NCBI GenBank assembly: GCA_017347445.1 | Contig: AP021856.1 | Coordinates: 814,613-878,612 of the forward strand | Direction of reading: 5' to 3' | Length of the DNA stretch: 64,000 nucleotides | From: Candidatus Brocadia pituitae | GTDB taxonomy: Bacteria > Planctomycetota > Brocadiia > Brocadiales > Brocadiaceae | Shown: in pieces, positions 52,905 through 63,204 of the stretch | How positions within the stretch are numbered: the stretch's first letter is position 1 | How the letters are laid out: each line of letters begins with the position of its first letter | Notes under the pieces: generated by a model | The model's database searches: none | What the model was told of the DNA's origin: nothing | Seen by the model: only the letters and a program-made list of their open reading frames with translations | Position numbers and translations under genes: made by a program

Positions 52905-54491
52905 TTAGGGTATGGCCTTGTCCTTCGGTTTACTAGCTTCTTTTGCCGTTTTCTCGGTTTCTGCTGTCTGATCTTTTGCGCATCGGAAGCCAATGCTTTT
53001 GTTTCGGTCATCTGGTTTTCCAAATATCCTTACCGCACAGCGCATTTTATATGCGTAGGGGGCAAATAAAGACGCCCCTTTTATTATGCGCATGCCAGTG
53101 CTAGTTTCCGGTCCTTTTGGATTTATGCTTGGGCTTGTATGGTAATATTCCGGATGATACCAATCGTTGCACCATTCTGAGACGCTGCCGATTAGATCGA
53201 GGCAGCCATAGACGCTTGCTCCATATTCAAAACTTCCAACAGACAATGGCGCATCAGGGCCGACATTGCTTCGTTTGGCATCCCACACATTGCCCCAGGG
53301 AAATCGGCGCCCGTCCGTTCCCCTGGCGGCCTTCTCCCATTCAGCCTCCGTTGGCAAACGTTTCCCTGCCCATGCAGCATAAGCATAAGCATCATACCAA
53401 TCGACACGCGTGACCGGATAATCAGGATAATCGTAATAGGGATAGTCCCATCCTGTATGGGGTGTTCCCGGGGTATGGTCTTTGTTTCTGGGTTCACCCG
53501 GGAAACACTTGCTGTGGTCACCGGTGCTTTTTATTGATTGTAAAAAAGCCCAGTACTGGGCATTGGTGACCTCATATTTGTCAATAAAGTATGAATTTAA
53601 ATAAACTTCATGTTGAGGCGTTTCCTCAGGAATAAACTCATCTTCTGGCGTACCCATAATAAATTTTCCTGCAGGAATTAATACCATTTCGCTCCATTTC
53701 TCGTTATTCTCCAACAGGGCTTTTTTCATTCTTTCGTCCCGCTCAGACATCGTTAACTCTTTGCGTTGGGTCTTTTCTGATGGTTTTAGCCCTTTTTCTA
53801 ATTTGTTGATGTAAACTTTCACGTCCTGCAATGTCTTTTTGTAATTTTCATCTGCCTTCGCCTCAGGTGGTTGTGCCTCCAATAATGTCTTGCATTTGTC
53901 AAGATGGGCTAAGGCTTCCCGATGCTTTCCTAGTTTCCAATAAATTCCCCCCATTTGAAAATGGATGGCTGGAAGTTCAGGATTTATCTTCTCTGCTTTT
54001 TTGTACTCTCCTAAAGCTCCTTCAAAATCATTCAGCTCTTCACGCAGTCGGTTTCCTTCCAGGATGTAATACATGGCGGCCTTCGTCTTATCTTCTTGTG
54101 TGGCGTTTGGTGGGAGCTTGATTTCAATTTTTTTATCAGGTACGGAAGTCTTTTTGTCGGGTAAAGAGGGAGAAACAAGCTGCGTCCCGTCTTTTTTACA
54201 GAATTTTTCTCCGGGGTTTGCCTTTTGTTTGCAGGTTGGACATATCAGTTCTTCTTCCGTGAAATCCACCAGCTCTTTGCCTTCGATGCTACAAAAGTTT
54301 ACATCTCCAGGGTATATTCTGCCGCATTCAGGACAAAGCTTGTTTTTCGAAATATTTTCTTTTGTCTTTGAGAGGGATTCTCTTTTTGGGGAAAGATTTT
54401 GTGTTTCTTGTTTAGTTGACTCTGCATGAAGCAAATTGAAGTATGTGATCGGAAACAGCACCGGGAGAATAAGTATAATTACCAGCCTCAC
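52905..54491 (-). CDS. FGE-sulfatase-fold protein with double zinc ribbon and TPR
   Basis: 528 residues. Signal peptide (1-23), two zinc ribbons (CPECGRIYPGDVNFCSIEG at about 51; CPTCKQKANPGEKFCKKDG at about 84), TPR (about 135-225), then the formylglycine-generating-enzyme fold from about 270 (MVLIPAGKFIMGTPEDE, DKYEVTNAQYWAFL, GKRLPTEAEWEKAARGTDGR, GSVSEWCNDWY, SIGFRCAK). True FGE needs two active-site cysteines (CxxxxC before R); here the region reads APYAYKMRCAVR, with only one. It is therefore probably not an oxidase and may bind or scaffold. Minus strand; the next minus gene (54549-55097) lies 57 bp upstream, probably the same unit. Confidence 0.78.
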   Translation of the reverse strand: MRLVIILILPVLFPITYFNLLHAESTKQETQNLSPKRESLSKTKENISKNKLCPECGRIYPGDVNFCSIEGKELVDFTEEELICPTCKQKANPGEKFCKKDGTQLVSPSLPDKKTSVPDKKIEIKLPPNATQEDKTKAAMYYILEGNRLREELNDFEGALGEYKKAEKINPELPAIHFQMGGIYWKLGKHREALAHLDKCKTLLEAQPPEAKADENYKKTLQDVKVYINKLEKGLKPSEKTQRKELTMSERDERMKKALLENNEKWSEMVLIPAGKFIMGTPEDEFIPEETPQHEVYLNSYFIDKYEVTNAQYWAFLQSIKSTGDHSKCFPGEPRNKDHTPGTPHTGWDYPYYDYPDYPVTRVDWYDAYAYAAWAGKRLPTEAEWEKAARGTDGRRFPWGNVWDAKRSNVGPDAPLSVGSFEYGASVYGCLDLIGSVSEWCNDWYHPEYYHTSPSINPKGPETSTGMRIIKGASLFAPYAYKMRCAVRIFGKPDDRNKSIGFRCAKDQTAETEKTAKEASKPKDKAIP

Positions 54492-54548
54492 CCAAAACCT
54501 CCTTAATGATGATGTAATAAAATGCTAAAAAGTAAATAGCCTGGACAG

Positions 54549-55097
54549 CTAAGGATTTTTTTTTGCCATTTCAACTTCTTGTGCTTCCTTTTCAACCTTC
54601 CAGTTCGACCATGCCCCCCATTCAACATATTTTTTGCCATCTGACAGCCAGTATTGTGTGCCATCCCTCTCTCTTGTACAGGTTAGGTATTCTACTGTGC
54701 GTATCTGTGTCTGTTTTATCGTTTTAAAAAAAAGGCAATCAACCTGGTGAAAGTTGATTTCGGTATTGTCCTTTACTTCCTTTAACTCAAGGTCTTCAAT
54801 GGTTAATTTCTTTTCATTAAATTTTTTTTCATCCACGGGAATTTCATAGGTGATTGTTTCCGTTATTTTCACAGAAAAAGGGTTAGGTTTTTCATCAATC
54901 CAGGGGATTTGCATGGTATCACCATACGGAGCAAATGACTGATGATAGCTTGGTGTTGATGTGCCAGGTTGTTTGGACGTATCAATAATTCCACCGCCGG
55001 CATGTTGTCCCTGCGCTGATTTTTCCATAAAAAAAGAAAAAGAAAAAAGAATAACGATAGAGCCAAAAATCAGGTGTTTTGTAGTGTAATCCTTCAT
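54549..55097 (-). CDS. Secreted protein of unknown function
   Basis: 182 residues with an N-terminal hydrophobic segment (HLIFGSIVILFSFSFFM). The mature part is polar, with ITETITYEIPVDEKKFNEKK and a two-Cys segment (VDCLFF, YLTCTRERDGTQYWLSDGKK). I do not recognise a family. It is the first gene of a minus-strand pair with the FGE-fold protein; the divergent promoter region 55098-55431 serves it and the fused cytochrome at 55432. Confidence 0.65.
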   Translation of the reverse strand: MKDYTTKHLIFGSIVILFSFSFFMEKSAQGQHAGGGIIDTSKQPGTSTPSYHQSFAPYGDTMQIPWIDEKPNPFSVKITETITYEIPVDEKKFNEKKLTIEDLELKEVKDNTEINFHQVDCLFFKTIKQTQIRTVEYLTCTRERDGTQYWLSDGKKYVEWGAWSNWKVEKEAQEVEMAKKNP

Positions 55098-55254
55098 GTA
55101 TGAGATTCCTCTGTTAAGGTCTTCTGTTTAAAGTCTAAAACAAAAATTTTACAGAAGAGCAATGTCTTTGTCAATGTATTTAGAGAACGCTATCGTTTCG
55201 ATTGCTGTGTCTTTTCCTTACAGAGTGCGATTTTTTTACCAATTAAAAAATAAC

Positions 55255-55283
55255 TTGAACATGGAAAAACTTTATGGTAGGAT
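55255..55283 (+). promoter_or_regulatory. Promoter of the fused multihaem cytochrome
   Basis: TTGAAC (55255-55260), 17 bp, TAGGAT (55278-55283); leader of about 140 nt. The rest of the gap 55098-55431 is AT-rich with no gene. Confidence 0.5.
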
Positions 55284-55431
55284 TTGAAGACTTTGTGTCA
55301 TTTTAAATTTAATTTATATAGATAGATGATGTTTTATCCTGGTACAAACGTCAATATTTGTTAGCAATCAATCAAATATCTGAACTAGATAACGAAGGTT
55401 AACTGCCGTCAAAGAAATTGAGGAGGGGTGT

Positions 55432-56658
55432 ATGGAGCGGTTGAAGCAGGTGTTGGAATTTATCCGGAAAAGAAAAAAGCTGGTGGGCTTTTTTGCAATA
55501 ATAGCGCTAGCAGTTTTTTTCGTTACGATGCATAAGGTATATCATTATTCTGAAAAAAGTGAGTTTTGTGCCAGCTGCCATGAAATGAAAATTCATTATG
55601 ATTCCTTTAAGGCATCAAAACACCATAATGAGCATGTTGAAAATTGTCACGCCTGCCACGTTGGTCCCGGACTCAAGGGTTATGCACATGCAAAACTCAG
55701 TGACGGAACACATGATTCATTCATGCATTCATTTCAGGCATATAGTGATGGAGCATTCATTGAGATTGCTGAAGATAGCCTTGAAATTCTCAACGGAAAT
55801 TGCATCCGTTGCCATTCGGAAGGATTTACCAAAGACAAATCCCACATTGAGTTTGTTTTAAAAAGTAATAAACACCGCACCGAGGTTTCCCATGGCATAG
55901 CGCTTGAAAAATTGACCTGTACGGATTGCCATCTTGGAGTAGTTCATCCGCACATGCCGGGAGACTTGTTCAAGGCTTATGCAGCAAAGAAGATCAAACC
56001 ATACGGTACCTACGAAGAAACCGATTGTCTGGCTTGCCACAAAATGGCCACGCCTGATGTGGTCAAAGAGTGGACGAAGGGCGTGCATGCGGTGAAGGGG
56101 GTAACATGTAGTACGTGTCATGGAAACGACCATAGGTCAATTGCAAAGAAACATGGTTATGTTCCAGCAAGTACCTGTGGCGAATGTCATCAGAATCAAT
56201 ATGTTGATTTCAGGGAAAGCAAACATCTGCAGGGCCATCCTGTGGCAGTTCCCAGCAAATTTGATGTGATCAGTACAAGGCTGTTAAATATCAAGGATTG
56301 TAAAGGGTGCCATAAATTAAGCCTGAGTTATGAGTTTGACAGAATCGGCGGAAGTTGTGATGCCTGCCATCCAAGCCACAGATTTTCTGTGGCGGAGGCA
56401 CGGGCGTCTGATGCCTGCGAAAAGTGCCATATTGGCGGACCGGAGCATGCGCAATTAAACATAGCCAAGGGGTCTATTTTTGGCAAGGTAGTGGAATTGC
56501 GCAGTCAGGGGTTAATTTCTAAGGATTTGGTCACATGTCAATCGTGTCATGGGCCAAATAAATCACATAACTTCAGTAAAAGCTATATACCAAAAGAAAT
56601 TGATGTGTTGCTGTTCGGAGGCTATGGGTATTTCAAACCTCAGCTAACTCATCAATAG
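55432..56658 (+). CDS. Fused NrfH/NapC-type and HAO-like undecahaem cytochrome c
   Basis: 408 residues. One N-terminal membrane segment (about 19-37), then four haem sites in NrfH/NapC style (CASCHEM at residue 46, CHACH, CIRCH, CTDCH), then seven more that follow the HAO order: CLACH, CSTCH, CGECH, CKGCH, CDACH, CEKCH, CQSCH. The segments CLACHKMATPDVVKEWTKGV and TCSTCHGNDH match the haem 1-2 region of hydroxylamine oxidase. The eighth HAO haem and the crosslinking tyrosine region are missing, so an oxidative P460 site is unlikely. It probably takes electrons from quinol and passes them to a soluble partner or reduces a nitrogen species itself. Site GAGGAGGGG. A terminator follows. Confidence 0.85.
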   Translation: MERLKQVLEFIRKRKKLVGFFAIIALAVFFVTMHKVYHYSEKSEFCASCHEMKIHYDSFKASKHHNEHVENCHACHVGPGLKGYAHAKLSDGTHDSFMHSFQAYSDGAFIEIAEDSLEILNGNCIRCHSEGFTKDKSHIEFVLKSNKHRTEVSHGIALEKLTCTDCHLGVVHPHMPGDLFKAYAAKKIKPYGTYEETDCLACHKMATPDVVKEWTKGVHAVKGVTCSTCHGNDHRSIAKKHGYVPASTCGECHQNQYVDFRESKHLQGHPVAVPSKFDVISTRLLNIKDCKGCHKLSLSYEFDRIGGSCDACHPSHRFSVAEARASDACEKCHIGGPEHAQLNIAKGSIFGKVVELRSQGLISKDLVTCQSCHGPNKSHNFSKSYIPKEIDVLLFGGYGYFKPQLTHQ

Positions 56659-56697
56659 CTTATTTGATGTGAAAGATTAGTTACCTGTTTTACAATA

Positions 56698-56731
56698 AAT
56701 CCCACCGTATCAAAACGGTGGGATTTTTTTT
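56698..56731 (+). terminator. Intrinsic terminator after the fused cytochrome
   Basis: 11-bp stem AATCCCACCGT/ACGGTGGGATT followed by eight T. Confidence 0.9.
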
Positions 56732-56823
56732 CTGTTTCCTCATGGTTGATTTTGAAAATCAGGTATGTGCTGTAGTTAATGCATCGGCTATGACTATGGT
56801 AATTTATAAATGAAAGGGCAAAG

Positions 56824-58752
56824 ATGGGAAAGAATCTGGTGCAAAAGATTTTAAGTTTGCATCTTGTATCCGGCAATCTGAAAAGCGGGGAGGAGATTGC
56901 TTTTACGATTGATCAAACCCTTACACAAGATGCCACCGGTACCATGGCGTATCTTCAGTTTGAGGCTATGGGCATTCCAAAGGTAAGGACGAAACTGTCC
57001 GTAAGTTATGTTGATCATAATATGCTCCAGACAGGGTTTGAAAATTTTGACGATCATCTCTTCCTTCAGAGCATAGCAGAAAAATATGGTATCTATTTCT
57101 CTAAACCAGGGAATGGTATCTGTCATCAGGTGCATCTTGAACGTTTTGCCGTACCGGGAGAAACCCTGTTGGGTTCTGATAGTCATACCCCTACATGCGG
57201 CGGGTTGGGCATGATTGCTATTGGCGCAGGCGGGCTCGATGTGGCTATTGCTATGGCTGGTGGACCATTTTATGTTTCCATGCCAAAGGTAGTGCTGGTA
57301 AAACTCAGCGGGACATTACAGCCATGGGTGACTGCAAAGGATGTGATTTTGGAATTATTAAGAAGGGTAACGGTAAAAGGTGGGGTCGGTAAAGTATTTG
57401 AATATGGAGGTGATGGGGTAAAAACCCTTACCGTGACAGAACGGGCGACCATTACCAATATGGGCGCAGAACTGGGGGCGCTTACCTCGATTTTTCCTAG
57501 TGATGCTCAAACAAAAAAGTATCTCAGGATGCAAGGACGGGAGGGTGTATGGAAACCGTGTAAGGCGGATGCCAGCGCACAGTATGATGAGGTTATTGCG
57601 ATTGACCTTTCCGCATTAGAACCGCTGATTGCCAGACCACATAGTCCCGATAATGTCTGTAGCATACGTGAAGTAAAAGGGAAAAAAGTTGAGCAGGTGT
57701 GTATTGGAAGTTGTACGAACTCATCGTACCACGACCTTATGGTAGCGGCAACCATGTTAAGGGGAAGAAAGGTGCATCCGGAGGTCAGCCTGACCATTTC
57801 TCCCGGTTCAAGGCAGGTGTTGGAGATGATAGCAAAAAATGGAGCACTGACGGATATGATTCTTGCCGGAGCACGTGTGATTGAGGTCGCTTGCGGACCC
57901 TGTATTGGAATGGGACAAGCACCGCCGTCGGGCGGTGTTTCGGTAAGATCATTTAATAGAAACTTTGAGGGGAGAAGCGGGACGGCAGATGCACAGGTGT
58001 ACCTGGTAAGCCCGGAAACAGCTATAGCTACTGCGATCAACGGTGCTATCAGTGATCCCAGGGAGTTTGGAGAGCCCATTGCTATTAAAGATCCTAAGAA
58101 AATTACCATCGATGATACGATGATTGTTCCGCCTTCATCTAAACCGGAGGAGATAACTATCCGGAGAGGTCCTAACATAAAGCCTCTGCCAAAAAAAGAA
58201 CCCATGCCAGAGACTTTAACAGGGGAAGTTCTTTTAAAGGCAGGGGACAATATTACCACGGATCATATCATGCCGGCAGGGGCGAAGGTTTTGCCGCTAC
58301 GGTCGAATATTCCCGCCATCTCAGAGTTTGTGTTTGAAAAGGTGGATAAAGAATTTGTGAAACGTGCAAAGGAAAAGGGCGGGGGCTTCCTGATCGGTGG
58401 AATAAACTACGGGCAGGGTTCAAGCAGAGAACATGCCGCACTGGCGCCTATGTATTTAGGAGTAAAAGCAGTTATTGCCAGGTCGTTTGCCAGAATTCAT
58501 AGGGCAAATCTGGTAAATTTTGGAATCTTGCCATTGACCTTTGAGGACGAGAATGACTATAATTCAATAGACCAGGGGGATACCATTGAACTGCCCGATG
58601 TAAAAAATAGATTAAAATCAGGTGGCAACGTGGTTATACATAACCTGACAAAAAATAACACAATAAAGGTAGTCCATGCGTTGACTTCCCGTGAAATTGA
58701 TATTCTTTGTGTTGGCGGCTTGTTAAATTTTCAAGCACGGGGTACGAATTAA
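56824..58752 (+). CDS. Aconitate hydratase
   Basis: 642 residues, the size of the compact bacterial/archaeal aconitase class. The [4Fe-4S] ligands are C296 (GSCTNSSYHDL) and C357/C360 (VACGPCIGMG). LGSDSHTPTCGGLGMIAIGAGG and the swivel domain GGINYGQGSSREHAALAP are present. It isomerises citrate and isocitrate in the citric acid cycle. A homoaconitase or isopropylmalate isomerase is less likely because both large and swivel domains are in one chain. Own unit; the terminator before it is at 56698. Confidence 0.92.
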   Translation: MGKNLVQKILSLHLVSGNLKSGEEIAFTIDQTLTQDATGTMAYLQFEAMGIPKVRTKLSVSYVDHNMLQTGFENFDDHLFLQSIAEKYGIYFSKPGNGICHQVHLERFAVPGETLLGSDSHTPTCGGLGMIAIGAGGLDVAIAMAGGPFYVSMPKVVLVKLSGTLQPWVTAKDVILELLRRVTVKGGVGKVFEYGGDGVKTLTVTERATITNMGAELGALTSIFPSDAQTKKYLRMQGREGVWKPCKADASAQYDEVIAIDLSALEPLIARPHSPDNVCSIREVKGKKVEQVCIGSCTNSSYHDLMVAATMLRGRKVHPEVSLTISPGSRQVLEMIAKNGALTDMILAGARVIEVACGPCIGMGQAPPSGGVSVRSFNRNFEGRSGTADAQVYLVSPETAIATAINGAISDPREFGEPIAIKDPKKITIDDTMIVPPSSKPEEITIRRGPNIKPLPKKEPMPETLTGEVLLKAGDNITTDHIMPAGAKVLPLRSNIPAISEFVFEKVDKEFVKRAKEKGGGFLIGGINYGQGSSREHAALAPMYLGVKAVIARSFARIHRANLVNFGILPLTFEDENDYNSIDQGDTIELPDVKNRLKSGGNVVIHNLTKNNTIKVVHALTSREIDILCVGGLLNFQARGTN

Positions 58753-58990
58753 CGATGTGAAAGTTTGCGGGCTATACGAAGATTGAATTACCCCTTCAGG
58801 CATCCCCCCCGTATGTGGCGTCAAAATACGTCATCTTACCCAGGCCCGCTCCCGCAAGGGACGAGGGAAGTTATCCTTCCCGGATTGGGGAATATGGGAC
58901 GATGATATATTCCCATGCCATTTGTGAGCCTTCAGCTCGTGATTATTTACAGGTTTTATTATGCCATTTTTAAAAAGGTGAGGTTTGGTT

Positions 58991-59680
58991 ATGAAAAAAA
59001 AATTTATTGCCACAGTAATTTTTTTTATAGGTTTATTCTTAGTAAGTTATGCTCATGCACAGCAGGGTCAAAAGATTACCGGCTCTGAAATCCTTGGAGA
59101 AAGAAAGGAGTCTTACTTCGACGATGATAAGGACGGTGAACCGCCTCGGGGTTTTCAGAGTGCCTTTACGGGAAAGGGAGAGTCGGGGCACTGGGTAGTT
59201 AAAAAGATTGAACATGCCCCTTCTGCTGATAATGTGGTTGTGCAAACCAAGCTGGATGATACCGGTTACCGGTTTCCCTTGCTGATCATGGATGGGGTGG
59301 CTTATAGGGATGCCATGGCGTTCGTTAAGTTCAGGGCTATCAGTGGAGATGTAGATCAGGCTGGCGGGTTGGTTTTTAGATACAAAGACAGTAATAACTA
59401 CTATGTGTTTAGGGCAAATGCCAAGGAAAATAATGTCAGATTATACAAAGTGGTTGATGGAAACCGCAGTCAGATTAGCGGTAAAGATCTGAAGGTCAAA
59501 TTGAATGAGTGGCATCTTTTAAAAGTAGTTTATAGGGGAGATAAGGTGCAGTGTTTCTTTAATAACGCAAAAGTGATAGAAACGGCGGATGATACCTTTG
59601 ATAGTGGAAGCGTAGGTCTTTGGACAAAGGCGGATTCATACACATTTTTTGATGATTTTGTGGTTCAGGAGTCAAAATAA
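58991..59680 (+). CDS. Secreted LamG/DUF1080-like beta-sandwich protein
   Basis: 229 residues from ATG 58991 (site AAAGGTGAGG); TTG 58985 is also in frame. Signal peptide ends near AHAQQ. The mature protein looks like a concanavalin-type jelly roll: GLVFRYKDSNNYYVFRANAK, LNEWHLLKVVYRGDKVQCFF and SGSVGLWTKADSYTFFDDF are the family's usual strands. Such domains bind glycans or accompany glycoside hydrolases; no catalytic residues can be named. The gap 58753-58990 has no other gene. Confidence 0.72.
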   Translation: MKKKFIATVIFFIGLFLVSYAHAQQGQKITGSEILGERKESYFDDDKDGEPPRGFQSAFTGKGESGHWVVKKIEHAPSADNVVVQTKLDDTGYRFPLLIMDGVAYRDAMAFVKFRAISGDVDQAGGLVFRYKDSNNYYVFRANAKENNVRLYKVVDGNRSQISGKDLKVKLNEWHLLKVVYRGDKVQCFFNNAKVIETADDTFDSGSVGLWTKADSYTFFDDFVVQESK

Positions 59681-59816
59681 ACCAGACCATCCCTCACAAA
59701 GGATGTGAGAACTTCTCCGCCTTGATGAGACGAAGGGTAGTGAAGAATGTTTATGACCTATGTAAAGGGTCTCTCCTGGGGTGTGGGTAATATTTAGTGC
59801 CAAATCGAGTACTTTC

Positions 59817-60233
59817 ATGGAAGCCTTTTTTCTTGCCTTACTGACGGCCTTTATCTGGGGATTTGTGCCATTTTTAGAAAAGATCGGGCTCTCGTCCGTT
59901 GAGCCAACAGCCGCATACCTGGTACGATGCACGGGTGTCTTGCTGGGTGTCGTAATTCTTATCGCCTTTACCCCTCAATTTCCATCTTTTGGGAAGATGG
60001 GGATCAAGGCCATTTTTTTCCTTGTCCTTGCCGGTATTCTGGCGGGGGTTGTGGCACAATTGGTATTTTACAAGGCGCTCAAGACGGGTGAGATATCAAA
60101 GATTATCCCTGTTACCAGCTGTTATCCGCTCTTTTCATTTATCCTGGGTTGGATCTTCCTGGGTGAGGAAATTACCCTATCCAAGGTGGCAGGGATGCTC
60201 CTTATTTTGGGTGGGATATTGCTCTTAAAATAG
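59817..60233 (+). CDS. EamA-type small membrane transporter
   Basis: 138 residues with four to five membrane segments. LLTAFIWGFVPFLEKIGLSS and the C-terminal SFILGWIFLGEEITLSKVAG are one EamA repeat of the drug/metabolite transporter group; full members have two repeats, so this half-size form probably dimerises. ATG 59817 is chosen over GTG 59781 because the hydrophobic domain starts here; no good ribosome binding site is seen. Substrate unknown. Confidence 0.75.
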   Translation: MEAFFLALLTAFIWGFVPFLEKIGLSSVEPTAAYLVRCTGVLLGVVILIAFTPQFPSFGKMGIKAIFFLVLAGILAGVVAQLVFYKALKTGEISKIIPVTSCYPLFSFILGWIFLGEEITLSKVAGMLLILGGILLLK

Positions 60234-60289
60234 GTTTTCAAATTTGTTTTTTGAAAAATTCAATGAATGGTGATGTCTTGCTGCGAAGT

Positions 60290-60361
60290 GTAGGGGCGAA
60301 GCATTTGCTGGCTTGTGTACGAATGTTTGTATATCAACGATGGCAAATGCTTCGCCCCTAC
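60290..60361. repeat. 19-bp perfect inverted repeat element
   Basis: GTAGGGGCGAAGCATTTGC (60290-60308) and its exact reverse complement (60343-60361) enclose 34 bp. It lies between convergent genes, so it may also form a terminator hairpin. Confidence 0.65.
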
Positions 60362-60386
60362 TTTTTCTTTGGAATCATCCTCTCGG

Positions 60387-63204
60387 TTATGAAATATTCT
60401 TGTCAAGTACTGCCAAATTGAACATCAATTCCTCAGCGGCTTCTCCGGGAAAAGGAATCCGTGAAGCAAGTTTTTCTGTCGTTTTTGCATCCAGTTTGTA
60501 TTTCTCCCCCATAACAACTTTAAACCAGCGTTCCCGATCCATAACCACACGATACATCTTCTCGTCCTGGGTTTCTGAAATGAAGGGATAATATATGTGA
60601 ATTGGTTTGCCGCATTTTTCTACTTTAGCGCCGATCCGATCAACGCGTCCGGTTCTTTGTTCTAACATGCTGGGATTCCAGCAAAGATCGTGGTGAATAA
60701 CATAGCGACAATTAAGGTGCAGATCGACGCCCTCCGCCATGACACTGCTGGCAATTAAAACATCCGGATAAAAAGGCGTATTAAAAGTCAGCATAATTTT
60801 CTGGCGGGTTTCCTGTTTTGTGGTTCCATTTATCAATCTCACGTTAGGCAAAAGTCGCTCGCTTTTTCCTCCCTGCAATTCGTCTTCGCTATATGCTTTA
60901 GCCATATCCGCACCCATGAAACTTCCGGTCTGTATAGACAACAAGGCCTCAACAAAACTCCTTCTTTTCGGCTTCCCCACAATGATCTTGTAAAAAGTCG
61001 AAGAAATGAACAAGTAATTCCTGAAGCGAAAGACCGCTATCATCTTTTGCAAGAAAAATGGCCTCAAAATCATTTTTCTCTAATTTGGTTTTTTCAAGCG
61101 GAAAATAGCGAACGAGGAATGTGGGAGTGCGCAAATACCTCCGTACAATATCCAGAATTTTCGCCTCATACGTTTGTAGTAAATGATATGACAGAATCAT
61201 ACCTTTAACTTTCTCATCCATCGTCAACCGTAGCCTTGATTCCTGGTCAAAGAATCTTGCACCCACATTTTCCAGTCTGCCCATAACTTCGTCCGGTGAA
61301 CATCCAATCCTTTCGGCGCCCAGCTTTCGAATCTTGATGCGCATGGTTTCTGAGATGTATTGCCGTAATACTCTACCCGTTGCGACATAATGACAAAAAA
61401 CCAAGACTTTTTCACCGCGATGCCACAGGTCGATCACTTTGTCAACGGTGGCTTTTACTTTTGGATGCTGTATATAATGTAGAGGCAATGATTTCTCCAA
61501 GTGGTGGAGATACCATTCAACGGCTGGATTATCTTCTGGGTTGGAGAAGGTACCATTGTTATCGTCATTATCCGTAGGTCTTATGTTTTGCCGGAGTTTT
61601 CTCGTGTTCAGGAATGCTTGATAACTGGATGACAGACCCTCTGAGAAAAAGGGTCTTGACTCAGGATTAAGCGCGGCAAGTCTGGCTGATAGGAGAAACG
61701 GCAAAAGCGACGAACCTGCGATTTCGAGTCCCTCTGTGTGGCATTCGTTGTCTTCACTTATCATGGATTTTCCCACAAAGCACTTGCGTCGTTCAATTAA
61801 ATCTCCGTTGAACGATACAGATTTTTGACGCATGTGTCGTATGACCCATTTTTTCAATAATGCCTCAGCGTCTTTCATGCGTTGTTTCGTTTGTCCGTAA
61901 GATTTAACCACCAGCGCGGCAGCAGGTGCCAATCCAGCCTGATTAGAGTGAACAATGGGCCACCATTCGTTGACAGCGGCTAATTTTTGTCCATTTATCA
62001 CTAAATCATCCTCGTCCAAGCGTTCCCAATCATGGTCAAGCCTTACAGCCGCCTCCTGAGCCTGGTCGAGTTTGGTTTTCAATTCGTCCAATTCTACTTT
62101 AAACTGGGCTAACCCACCAGCAGGAGCCGTAGAATTCTTCCACGATATTCCCTGAAATCGCTCAAGGACTAAACATAATTCGTAATGTCCTAACTGAAAT
62201 GGCGTTGCGGTAAGAAAAATCATACGTTCAAACATACCAGCAAGGGGTACTTTTAGTTCCTCCGCATCCTCTTCGGCATCCTTTGATTGAAACAGTGACG
62301 CAAGATTTGTATCAGGATTTTTGAGATGGTGCGCTTCATCCAGAATCAATAAGGGTAATTGAACCTGTAAATTGGCCAGACATTTTACCCAAACTTTCCG
62401 GATTTCGTTATTCAGGATACAACGTGTCTCACGAATTCTCTCGTCAAGATATTTTGACTCTTTCTGAGGTATTTTCTGTATCTCATTGTAAAGGGATTGA
62501 ACCTCTATCTTTCTCAGCGCATCTATCATGCCCTTTGGCACAGGGTCATCTTTTTCATCAATGTTAAACTTCTTCAAAATATCTAGCCATTTTTCGGTAT
62601 CCGAATCCAGCAATTTTTCCCAAAGCTCTTCGCCAAAACAATCAAATATTTTAACTCTCAAAAGTCTGCTAAGCACACGATACAATGCACTCTTAAGGTT
62701 GTTTGTATCCCAACGGCGATAAAGGGCCCGCTGGATCAATGCCAACTTGATCCAAACACCAGAGTCATCCGTTAATCCACGACTCATCGCACCGTGCGTC
62801 AGAAAAATAATAGACTTGCTGTTTTTTTTCTTGTCATCAAGGAGTTTCAGAAAATCAACCCCTGTTTCAGCGCGATCATAACGTATAGATGATGATAAAG
62901 GCCCCGGCAAGCATTTTTCTTTAAAATCTTTAAAATCAAGAGGCCACTTTTCTTTCAGTGTCGAAGGAACCATGACAACGACCGGCCTTTTCAGTTTGTC
63001 GCTTGTGGCAACTGACAGGGCAACTGCCAGGGCTACAAACGTCTTACCCATACCAACTTCATCCGCAAGGATCAACCCCGGTTGATTCTCCAATCGACGT
63101 AATATCTCTTTTGCGGTGCATTCCTGGCGTAAGGCATCGTTTTCCGATATACGCCCCTTAACGAAGAGATTGATCGCGTCGTTGTAAGGATAGATATAAC
63201 TCAT
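60387..63204 (-). pseudogene. SNF2/RapA-type helicase, frameshifted
   Basis: The first frame (63204-60949) gives 751 residues with Walker A ADEVGMGKTFVALAVALS, the DEAH box LILDEAHHLKNP and motif III FLTATPFQLG, ending early as GEAEKKEFC. The second (within 61073-60387) continues with GKPKRRSFVEALLSIQTGSF and carries motif V VLIASSVMAEGVDL and motif VI LEQRTGRVDRIG. A single-base shift in the A/G-rich stretch near 60960-60972 would join them into one protein of about 940 residues. The product as read lacks motifs V-VI and would be inactive. It could be a real mutation or a sequencing error. Such helicases often belong to defence systems. Overlaps the upstream gene by 4 bp. Confidence 0.75.

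Noticed and set aside
52905-54491. Calling the FGE-fold protein a sulfatase-activating enzyme
   Set aside because: Only one of the two active-site cysteines is seen and no sulfatase gene is nearby.
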